Assembly: GCA_016795465.1 (NCBI GenBank)
Contig: JAEUHK010000132.1
Coordinates: forward strand, 1 to 49,673
Source of the DNA: Verrucomicrobiaceae bacterium
GTDB lineage: Bacteria > Verrucomicrobiota > Verrucomicrobiia > Verrucomicrobiales > Verrucomicrobiaceae
Direction: 5' to 3'
DNA length: 49,673 nt
Shown here: positions 10,801-18,500 of the stretch, piece after piece
Numbering within the stretch: the stretch's first letter is position 1
Layout of the letters: the number at the start of each line of letters is the position of its first letter
Position numbers and translations under genes: made by a program
Notes under the pieces: model-generated
Told to the model about the DNA's origin: nothing
Databases searched by the model: none
The model's input: only the letters and a program-made list of their open reading frames with translations

Positions 10801-11674
10801 CGCTGTGGATGGTGTGGTCACAGGTGCCTCGCTCGATCTGACGACGGCGGTGGGCACTGGCACGCTGGCTCCCTACTTCGTGGATGGAAACAGCTACTAC
10901 ATCGAGGTCATCGGCGGCGATCACGAAGGCCATCGCTGGGACATTGATGAGGCTCAAAGCACGGCGACGATGCTGCGCATCGATTTGAGCAACAGCCGCA
11001 ACACGATGGCGACGCTGCCGATAACGCTTCAGGGTGATCTGATCGCGATCCGGGCGCACTGGACCTTCAACGATATCTTCCCGGTGAGCCGCTTCAGCTC
11101 GAACACCTCGCAAAGCCTGGCCGACCGCCTCATCACGCTGGATCGTGCCACGGGGCTGCTGCGTGAGTTCTGGCTCTTCACGAACAATGGATCGCCAAAA
11201 TGGGTGCTCAGCGGTGATGCGAGGCTGATAAGTCAAAACGGGCGCATGGTAGATCCGGCGGAAGGCGTGTTCCTGCATGCCCGTGCCACGCCGGTGACGC
11301 TGCCGCAGGCCGGCGTGGCCCGCACGAATGCCTTTGTGTGCCCGCTGCGTGCCGGGATGAATCTCGTCGGTGCCGGCTGGGCCGTGCCGATGAGCCCGCT
11401 GGATCGCAGCATGACGACGCTGGCCGGTTTCCAGGCCCATCCCGATGCCTCGCAGGCGGATCGCATCCATGTTTGGCGTGGGGACGTGGAGAGCATGGAG
11501 GCCTACACGAGCTACACCTTCATGGATTTCGGCGGCAGCCAGTTCTGGGACAAGATGGGCGATGCCGATCTGGTCGATTCCGGCCTGGAACCGCTCTTCG
11601 ACGCCTGGCGGGCCGCCTTTGTCATCAGCCGTGCCGGGAACGCCACCTGGACGCAACAACCTCCGACGCCATGA
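4847..11674 (+). CDS. Giant secreted SdrD-B/He_PIG repeat protein (2,275 aa)
   Basis: A predicted extracellular or surface protein with no catalytic motif seen. ATG 4847 is chosen over a TTG at 4781 that overlaps rlmN, because it opens a clean signal peptide (MTLFPRK, then a Trp/Leu-rich core, cleavage after VRA at residue 28). Nine SdrD-B-like domains start near residues 29, 185, 345, 496, 752, 993, 1247, 1410 and 1660, each with a (V)GNLVF-D-x-N-x-N-G-x-x-D-x-GEG start, a GxYFLHVP strand and a DLTxDFGF end. Four Ig-like He_PIG domains start with CP or CS near residues 654, 907, 1157 and 1568 and carry YSQ, LPxGL and SGTP motifs. Residues ~1809-2275 form a C-terminal module with NPDGDRNSNLMEFALG and TFCMPL, resembling the verrucomicrobial TIGR02597-type region (recalled, not searched). 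The same module ends the 7,890-aa neighbour. No LPXTG or PEP-CTERM anchor is present. Its stop overlaps the next start (ATGA). Confidence 0.9.
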   Translation: MTLFPRKLWLFGWLVTLVWSFAAGEVRADVALGNVVYRDQNANFRFDFGEGVAGVTVQLFGENDDPLTAQPVASTMTGDDGSFLLPPVPDGSYIAVIPSYEFGQEGHLRGALSLPGVTGYSTDDDVGEDGFDDPDPAANGIRTPTITLITGGAPGALTSETGYLSETDDAQDTDVDLTLDFGFYKPVAVGNLVFADMNSNGQADAGEGIPGVLVSLYLGSQDVETEVPYLETRTDSQGRFLFEDLIEGDYRLMIPAIEFQAGKPLSGGTPMSGASPLTDDDTGEDSAMSLLAGVVTDAFNLTAGSAPTAATGETGLFADSDDLTSDSSTDLTRDFGFTFEAGKAAVGNLVFVDDNGNNVADEGEGRDDVVVMLFAENGTVPLAQRITSGGGKFLFENLTPGRYFLHIPPSEFRLDKRLYATLSMTGTVSGDDDAGEDGIDAVNPLLTGVSTAVFDLAATGMPTAETGLGGSSDDFRDGAVDLTRDLGFTMTAYDPVGVGNAVFKDKNGNNRMDASEGVEGVIVQLFTAGSDPQTDAPLGVRTTDPEGLFLFDGLMPGSYFLHVPGSMFGTSMPLQLTTSLAGWGLDNGQDDSTDENGSDAADPAATGVSTRTIQLTADFEPTDANGEDGIGASNDNGDDNNIDLTVDFGFSGGCPAIGITPLVSTFPDGRVGVAYSQQLTVSGGTGPYTWTWRAATLAGLPQGLSIDNTGLVSGTPVNSSNHSLIVRVTDSQGCFSELTRDFNIASPLSPLKVGNLVFADANLNGHFDAGEGVDGVTVQMFAAGADPSFATPVMEQVTSNGGRFLFTDVTAANYFLHVPANEFGNQGQLRAMVSMPGAGALNSTLDDDVDENGTDALIPSVYGISTPIFSMTLNAEPTGESGFDGTSDDADDANADLTQDLGFQPSCSGVAISSPPNATFRVAYSQQLAASGGSAPYVYTLVGTLPPGLLMNTSGLISGTPTAAGSYSFEVDVTGVDECVKRVPLTLVVDQGLGVGNLIYLDDNENDAFDAGEGLSGVLVQLFPEGADAQTAVPLATRTSGTGGFYLFTGLTAGRYFLHVPKEEFALGRPLNGKMSVRGAGTDNGLDDQLDENGLDAVDPTLTGVSTAVFELSAGLEPTDESQAGTQFGEFGQGAAQDATVDANFDLTMDFGFTRNCPLITLTPSTLPSIMAGDPIDQSFFASGGTFPYTWTTTLNLPEGLTLSSAGRLTGTLRLPGNYELRLRATDFYGCKADITVMQEVTVEVPLSVGNLIFIDQNRNGRADEGEGVPNVIVQLFQLGMNPLVASPVVAPVTTDADGRYLFSELGEGSFFVHVPTSQFLEGGPLYQHISIPGAGTDNGQDDDLGENGVDTALPGSFGISSTVFTLTVDGEPTNAGTETGLGNDDDLGMDNDGDMTIDLGFVPLPPQGLTVGNLVYVDTDGDTRPDAGEGKDGVTVQVFRQGDNPLFVGALQTQVTSGGGFYRFTGLEPGNYFVHVPPSNFQPGGVLVSHVSVAGFGLDTGADDNVDENGVDAPTPSSTGVSSMFFNLAYYLEAKDSTTEIGTGAANDNADDPNGDMTIDFGFRVVCPTITISPASGSYNTMQSVPVSETFSALGGTAPYTFEAVGSLPAGLALSSGGVISGTPTTPGSVSFGVKATDSHACTATVNITLIIDPAPAGTSVGNLVFIDRNSNGFADSGEGVAGVTVNLKTSAGAQVSSTSTNGSGIYGFTDVSPGTYYLEIPAAMFATTAPLGGMKSMAGVAPGDDNVSEDGIDAADPRVTGVRTADFTLAIGTAPTSTTGETGFENGTDDERDPFTDLTLDLGFTNVLPRTFALWQVENGLNGQNGPNDNPDGDRNSNLMEFALGQSGGSSVEDPQFPGFYIERSLAGTLDAVVCRRAGGVQGLIYAVEANLASVWTPLTITPVVTPKTNGLEEVRLANIEADSLLTGLDGGEVRLRVALDADNNGTPEAEAVTPVWNWKRRSLPQRPQTFCMPLVRKDVFTGAVDGVVTGASLDLTTAVGTGTLAPYFVDGNSYYIEVIGGDHEGHRWDIDEAQSTATMLRIDLSNSRNTMATLPITLQGDLIAIRAHWTFNDIFPVSRFSSNTSQSLADRLITLDRATGLLREFWLFTNNGSPKWVLSGDARLISQNGRMVDPAEGVFLHARATPVTLPQAGVARTNAFVCPLRAGMNLVGAGWAVPMSPLDRSMTTLAGFQAHPDASQADRIHVWRGDVESMEAYTSYTFMDFGGSQFWDKMGDADLVDSGLEPLFDAWRAAFVISRAGNATWTQQPPTP
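4931..10273 (+). repeat. Interspersed SdrD-B (x9) and He_PIG (x4) domain repeats
   Basis: Protein-coding repeats inside the 2,275-aa protein. SdrD-B units begin near bases 4931, 5400, 5879, 6332, 7099, 7822, 8584, 9074 and 9826. Ig-like units begin with Cys codons at 6806, 7565, 8315 and 9548. From the fourth SdrD-B on, an Ig-like unit usually follows an SdrD-B unit, giving a composite rhythm, with one tandem SdrD-B pair (8584, 9074). Many units carry the acidic loop D-x-N-x-N-G-x-x-D-x-GEG, a plausible calcium site as in staphylococcal Sdr B domains (established for that family, inferred here). Confidence 0.85.
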
Positions 11675-12324
11675 AGAAGCTCCTCTGCCTTGTTTTTGCC
11701 CTGATCGCGGTCTCAGCGCCCGCGAGGACGATCTCGTGGCGCAGCGGCATCGGCGATACGCTGGTGGATAGCGGCGGCCTGTCTTTGACGGATGCCTTCA
11801 TCTTTGAGCTGGGTGCCTTCGATGCCGGTTTCACTCCGGACGCGACGAATTACGGCGAGTGGGAAAGCCGCTGGCATGCCTTTGGCCAGGCGACCTTTGA
11901 GCCGCTGCTCGGCAACGGCTGGGAGCCGGGGCTGCAATACTTCACCAAGGACACAACGGTGCTCGGCGGGCAGCTTTCGAGCGAATCGCCCCCGCTGCCG
12001 AGCTATGCCTTTACTGCGGGCATGCAGGCCTTTTTGTGGGTTTATGACAGCAAAACCGTGGCTCCCACCAGCGAGTGGGCGTTGGTCGGCGGCAGCACAT
12101 GGACTTTTCCAGCCTCGGACCTGCTGAACCTGACTCCGGTGGTCTGGGAGCTGAACAGCGCCGACCGCACGATCTGGGGCGGGGCGAATGACATCCGTGG
12201 AGACGGTCTCTACACCGCCCTACCGGGGAGTTTTGACCTGCAAACCGCTGCGGTGCCGGAGCCTGCAGGGCTGATTTTGCTCGGGCTGGCCGGGGGTGTG
12301 TTCGGGCTGCGCCGTCGTCGGTGA
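11671..12324 (+). CDS. PEP-CTERM sorting-domain secreted protein (217 aa)
   Basis: A short secreted protein with a signal peptide (MKKLLCLVFALIAVSAPAR, cleavage near residue 19) and a C-terminal PEP-CTERM signal: VPEP, then a hydrophobic segment (AGLILLGLAGGVFGL) and a basic tail RRRR. PEP-CTERM proteins are processed by an exosortase in the inner membrane and exported; no exosortase gene is in this window. The middle (~165 residues) is rich in Trp, Gly and Thr and resembles the anonymous PEP-CTERM cargo proteins of Verrucomicrobia; I do not recognise a fold. The ATG overlaps the stop of the 2,275-aa gene by 4 bases (ATGA), which points to translational coupling and a shared operon. The reading frame stays open further upstream, but those earlier starts would lie inside the giant gene and lack a signal peptide. 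Confidence 0.88.
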   Translation: MKKLLCLVFALIAVSAPARTISWRSGIGDTLVDSGGLSLTDAFIFELGAFDAGFTPDATNYGEWESRWHAFGQATFEPLLGNGWEPGLQYFTKDTTVLGGQLSSESPPLPSYAFTAGMQAFLWVYDSKTVAPTSEWALVGGSTWTFPASDLLNLTPVVWELNSADRTIWGGANDIRGDGLYTALPGSFDLQTAAVPEPAGLILLGLAGGVFGLRRRR

Positions 12325-12412
12325 AGGGCAGGGGACCCGGAGGTCCGAAAGAGGAGAAAATGGCCTGCGGGGTCATTTGTTTAACTTTTCCATAATTTTA
12401 AGGACAAAGTTG

Positions 12413-12481
12413 TTGATTCCAGGCTCGATAAAAATAGAATCGAGTATAATTTATATAAATTCCATGATTCTATTTTGTCCT
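12413..12481 (+). promoter_or_regulatory. AT-rich promoter/operator island upstream of the 23.7-kb gene
   Basis: Bases 12421-12480 contain only 16 G or C of 60, in a window that is otherwise clearly GC-rich. TTGATT (12413-12418) and TAGAAT (12435-12440) are spaced by 16 nt; a perfect TATAAT also occurs at 12445-12450 without a good -35. The island holds a perfect 11-bp inverted repeat (AAAATAGAATC 12431-12441 with GATTCTATTTT 12466-12476), a 14-bp palindrome centred between them (12448-12461), a small hairpin CTCGAT/ATCGAG (12424-12429, 12439-12444), and AGGACAAA/TTTGTCCT (12401-12408, 12474-12481). This looks like an operator-rich promoter. The rest of the 249-nt gap (12325-12573) holds only a weak GGACC/GGTCC hairpin at 12333-12346. 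Confidence 0.5.
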
Positions 12482-12573
12482 CTTCTCGACTGCCGTCCCC
12501 CAAGGATCGCAGCCGCTCGTGCTGACCAACCTCTCAACGCTCCCACCTCCGCCCCGAACCGCTGATTTCTTCC

Positions 12574-15500
12574 ATGCGAAGACTCCTCCGTTATCTCCTC
12601 ATCGGCATGGTAGCACTGGCTGCCAGCGGGGAAGCATTGGCGCAGAGCGTGACGGTGCTGGATTACAATTTTGGCACGACGAGCACGCCGGTCCTCACTC
12701 CTACCACCCGTCACAACAATGTGGTGGCTGGTGATCCGCTGATGCTCATCGGGAATCAGATGACATCGGTGCCCAAATTCAACACCGGCGGCAACACGAC
12801 GGGATTCATGGAATACAACAACTGGCCGACAAGCGAGAGCGGCGCGGGCTCATGGGCATCGAGCACACGAAACAGCCTGCTCCCGAGCCTGGTCGCCCCC
12901 ACGGTCTGGACGCGCTTCACGATGGGGCCGAACAGCTCCTTCAGCCTTGCCAATGCCACTCTCCAGTTTCGTTATCAGAGGCCGTCTGCGACCTCGCCGA
13001 AGGATGTGAAGGCCTGCCTGACTTGGTTTGACGGCACCACCTATCGCCGCCGCTACTCCGCGACGACGAATCTCTCCACCACCACGAGCACCACGGCATG
13101 GCAGACGGCTTTCAACGTGCGCATCGGCGGCACCGGCTCGGCCGGGGACACGCTGCCCACGGGCACGGCGATGAGCGGAAAGACGTTTTTGCTCGAGCTT
13201 CACTTCTACAACTGCACCAGCGCCAGCAACAAGATCAACGTCGATGATGTGAAGTTCCTCGCTGACTCGGCAGTGACCGGCTCCACGGCGTGGTTGACGC
13301 CCGCGAGCCTGCCGGGCGGCAATGTGGGAGTTCCCTACTTCCAGCGAATGCAGGCTGGCAGCGGCAACGTGGCCTCCCACACCTACTCGCTGGTGAGTGG
13401 TTCGCTCCCGGCGGGGCTGAGCCTCAGCTCCGGCCATATCGTGGGGCTGCCGACCACGGCCGGCACCTCCACCTTCACACTGCGTGCCACGGGCTCCGCT
13501 AACACCGACCGTGCCTTCACCTTGGTCATTGGCGCGGCTCCCACGGCCGCGCCCGGAGCCACGCTGGCCTCATGGAATTACGACGGTGAAAGCGCGGACA
13601 CGCTCACTGGGCCAAACACCATGTCGAGCTGCCTTTCCGAGGTCACGTGGGGTTTTGATGAGAAAGGAACGCTCAGCAACAGCATCCACGCGGAAGGCAC
13701 CGCGGCCGCCAGCGGGAATCCGATCTCTCCCACGCGGACAAGCAGCGGCAGCATGCGCTGCTTCACCGGCTGGGAGGTGGGGGACAACTACACCGCCACG
13801 CGGAACAGCCTTCTTCATATCACCGATCCTTCGAGCAGTTCGGGGAACTGGCGTTTCGCGGTGAGCCCCACGGCCAACACGGGCTCCATTCCGCCCACAG
13901 CCTACTCCACCACGGGCGAGTCGAACGTGCTGCAGTACTCGATGACCTTCCGGCAGACCGCCACGGGCACGCTGCGCTCCTTCAAAGCGGACCTGCTGCG
14001 CTGGCTGAAGGACAACATGACCGCGGATGGCGATGCCGGGGCTCGGTATGTGCGCCTTTACGCCTACTACACGAACGATGCCGGCGTGGTGCAGCGCTGG
14101 ACGGGCAATACCATCGACATCAACGCCATCTATTACCAGGCGATGCAAAGCGCGAACCAGAACCAGTTCCGCACCTTTTGGTGGGATCTGAGCACGCTGC
14201 ACAATGCCATCAATGCCACCACGGCGAAGTATGCGAATCGCAAGATCGCCTTCGAGCTCTACTTCTACCACGAGCATGGCTACGACGCGTATCAGATCCC
14301 TGTCGTGCTCATCGACAACGTCGGCATCCAGGGGGACTTCACCTGTCCGACGGTCTCCATCGGCAACCTCGTCTGGGATGATCTGGACAATGACGGCATC
14401 AAGGACACCGGCGAAAGCGGTCTCGCCGGGGCCCAGGTGGAGCTTTTCCGGCCCGGCGCGGACAATGCCATCGGCGGCACCGGTGGGAATGCGGATACGA
14501 AGGTCGGCTCCACCATCACCACCACGGCCACGGGGGCCTACAGCTTCACCGGTCTCGATCCGGGAAACTATTATGTGAGGGTAACACCACCCTCCACGCA
14601 CACCCTCACCGGCGGCGTGGCGGACACGGTGGACAATGTCGATGACAATGACAACAACGGCGCCCAGCCCGGCGGTCGTGGCACTCCCTTGTTCTCACCC
14701 ATCATCAATCTGGCCGTCGATGCCGAGTCCATCACCGATGGGGACACGGACAATGACACGAATTACACCGTCGATTTCGGCGTTTATCGCGGCCTGTGCG
14801 TGGGGAACCTCGTTTTCATCGATGTCGATGACAATGGCAGCTTCAACTCGGGTGACACCGGGGTGGGCGGCGTGGCGGTGCAGCTTTACAACACCTCGAA
14901 CACCCTCGTGGCCAGCACCACCACGAGCAACGGCACCCTGACAACCGGCTTCCAGGTGCAGGAAGTGTTTAGTTCCACCTCCGTGCGGAACTACACCCAG
15001 GCCATGGCTGCCATCAATGGCACGAACCAGACCGCCTCTTGGAAGGGCTCGGCCACGCAGATCAACTATCTCTATCCAGGTGATGCGGAAGGGCGTTTCA
15101 GCTCCGGCAACGTCAATTTCCCCAACGACATCAATCCCTACTCTCCCGGTGACTTCGTGGTGCGTGCCACCGGCACCATCACGATCCCCACGACGGGCAC
15201 CTACACCTTTGGCATGACGCTGGATGACGGCGGCCGCCTGCGGGTGAACAACACGGATGTCATCGTCGATGAAGCCGGTCTGCATTCGATGGCGGACCGC
15301 TTCGGCCAGATCACCCTGAACGCCGGCACCTACCCCATCGAGATGGTTTACTTCGGTGTCTGGGGCGGCGGCGTGGAGCTTTACGCGCAAAGCGGCAGCC
15401 ACTCGGCATGGAACACCGGCTTCAAGCTCGTCGGCAATACCGCCAGCGGCGGTCTCGCTGTGAACTACAACGATCCCACCTCCGGCGGACGATGGCAGAT

Positions 15501-18500
15501 CGATGGGTTGGCTCCGGGCAGCTACTATGTGAAGATTCCCGCGAGCGAGTTCCTCACCGGAAAACCGCTCTTCGGCCTCAAATCGATCAAAAACGGCACC
15601 CCGGCCTGGTCCGTCATTGATGACGATGGCGCGGCCACGGGCTCGGACAACGGCACGGACACGCCCACACCGGCCGCCAGCGGCGTCCGCACCACTTCCT
15701 TCCAGCTCGCCACCGGCACGGAGCCGACCAATGGCACGGGGGAAACCGGCACCGGCGGCACCTCCGATGACACACGTGATACCGATGTGGACCTCACGGT
15801 GGACCTTGGCTTCCACACGGAGCAGGAGGGCTGCTTCTACATCCGCATCATCGACACGGACCGCGATGGCGTGCCGCTCATTCAGCGGCTCAATGGCACC
15901 ACGCTGAGCACGAATCTCGTTTTCGGCGGCTCGATCTGCAACATTGACCGCGCCCAGTTCGCCTACGATACCCGCACCCAACGCCTCGACATCCAGTACA
16001 TCTTCAATCAGTGGAGCGGCAAAAAGGTGGAGGGCTTCTACTTTGTGCTCACGGACGGCCCCACGCCGAACTACGACAACACCGCCGCCATCATGTATGT
16101 GGATGTCTTCAACCGCGCCTCGCCGAAGGTCACGGTGATGAAGTATCAGGGGCCCGAGGGCGGTCAGACGAGCTATCTCACCCCGGGCCAGCTTTTGGAC
16201 AGCAGCATCGCCCGACCAGGATTCTGTGCAATTTCCGCCGTGGAGCTCGGTGCCCAGCTCTCTGTGACGATCAGCGCGGACATGAGCCGGGTGAACAACG
16301 GGAATCTGTGGACCAGCTACGGCATCAATCCGGCCACCTGGGGCGGCATGAGCATCGGTCGCTACATGGGTATCTGGAGCCACTACTACGATCTCGCCAG
16401 CGCCCCTACCTACAACGCCGAGGGCAAGCTGACCTCCTGGCCGCGTAACAACCCGGACAGCTCCTGGTGGAACTACATGGACTCCTACAACTCCGAGGCC
16501 CTGCCCACGGAAAGCCCCTGCGGAGCCATCATGACCATCGGGAACATGGTCTTCAATGATGCCAACCTGGATGGTAACTTCGACGCGGGCGAGGGGGTGG
16601 ACAATGTCCTCATGTACCTCTTCCCGGAAGGCCGTAATGCGCTCACGGACACGCCCGCCGCCGCGGTTTTGACCACTGGCGGAGGTCAGTATGCCTTCAC
16701 CGGGCTGAGCGCCGGACGCTACTTCGTCCACATCCCGCCCTCGGAGTTTCAGAACGGCGGCCCGCTGTTTGGCCGGGTATCCATCGCTGGTGCCGGCGGG
16801 GATGCCGTGGCGGATGACCAAGTGGATGAAAACGGCATCGACGCCGCCTTCCCCGCTGCCACGGGCATCAGCAGCGGCATCATCGTGCTGGCGGACAACA
16901 CCGAGCCCATCGACACCGGTGTCGAGCTCGGCGGCAACAAGACCACGGACAACGCCGATGACAATAATGGTGATCTCACCGTGGACTTCGGCTTCCGTGC
17001 CGGGGCGAATCTGACGCTTGGGGACCTCGTGTGGTTCGATTCGAACGACAACGGCACCAAGCAGGGCGGTGAAAGCGGCATTCCAAACATCCCGGTCGAT
17101 CTTTTCACCCCTGGAGCGGACAACGCCATCGGCGGCAGCGGCTCGAACGCGGATACGCTTGTCGCCAGCACCACGACGAACGGCAGCGGCACCTACAGCT
17201 TCGCCATCCCCTCACCAGGACGCTACTTTGTCCGCATCACCCCCTCGTCCGATTATCCGGCCACGGGCAGCAATGTCACCACCACGGACAATGGCAACGA
17301 CGGTGACAACAACGGTGCGCAGCCCGGCGGGGAGTATTCTTTTATCTACAGCCCGGTGATCACCCTCACCGCGAATGGTGAGCCGGGGAGCAGCGGCTCG
17401 ACGAATACCGAAAATACCATCGACTTTGGTCTCACGAGATCGCGGAAGCTCAGCGTGGGGAACTTGGTGTATCTCGATAACAACAACAACGGCCGTTACG
17501 ACACGGGGGATGGCGGCGTGGGTGGTGTGCGTGTGCAGCTTTTCAACAACTCCAACGTGCTGCTACAGGAAACCACCACGGTGAAGCCGCCTTTCCTGCC
17601 CGGCTGGAGCCTGAAGCAGGCCAAGGCCTCCATCGAGGTGAAAAGCGTGGCCACGGCTGAGGCGGTGATGCTGGGCACCAGCCGCACCTCGCTTTGGACG
17701 GGCACCACCGATTTCATCAACTACGTCACCACCACCTATAACAATGACTGGACGGACTGGGGGAATGCCGGGGACGGCAAGCTGCTGCCGAACGGCAGCA
17801 TGGAAAACATGGTCTTGCAGGCCACGGCCACCATGAACATCACCACCGGCGACACCTACACCTTCTGCATCAACACGGACGACGGCGGCCGCCTGAAGGT
17901 GGATGGCAGTCTTTTGATCCATGACGATGGTCTCCATGGTCCTGAAGATCGTTTTGGCAGCGTGGTGCTCCCGGCGGGGCCGCACACCATCGAGTTCCTC
18001 GGCTTTGAATGGGTCGGTGGAGGTGGTTTCGAGGTCTGGGCCAAGCGTGGCCAGCAGGACTGGTTCGATGATGGCTTCCGCCTCATCGGTGACACGGCCA
18101 ATGGAGGCATCCCCGTGACCTATCCAGGCACCGCCTCAGACACGGGCCGCTACCGCTTCAACAACATCGATCCCGGCACCTACTATGTGAAAATCCCGAA
18201 CACGGAATTCAGCGGCGGCGGGCCGCTGGAAGGCCGTCTTTCCTTCGTGCAGGCCACCGCTCCCACCGATGATCAGAGGGATGATAACAGCACCACCGGC
18301 AGTGCGGACAGCGGCGTGGATGCGGCCAAGCCTGCTGTCACCGGCATCTCCAGCCACACCTTTGCTCTCAGCGCCGGCGGTGAGCCCACGGGCACGGCGG
18401 AAGGCGGTTTCATGGGTTCTGAAGACGACGCGGCGGACAACAACGGAGACATGACCATCGACTTCGCCTTCGACGGGACGAAGCAGGTCGTCACCGGCTG

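Noticed and set aside
12333..12346. GGACC/GGTCC hairpin after the PEP-CTERM gene as a terminator
   Set aside because: Only 5 bp with a 4-nt loop and no T-run; not enough to call a terminator.
7424..16821. Minus-strand frames of 631 codons (7424-9319) and 708 codons (14695-16821)
   Set aside because: Antisense to strongly supported domain repeats in GC-rich DNA; the translations show no family motif.
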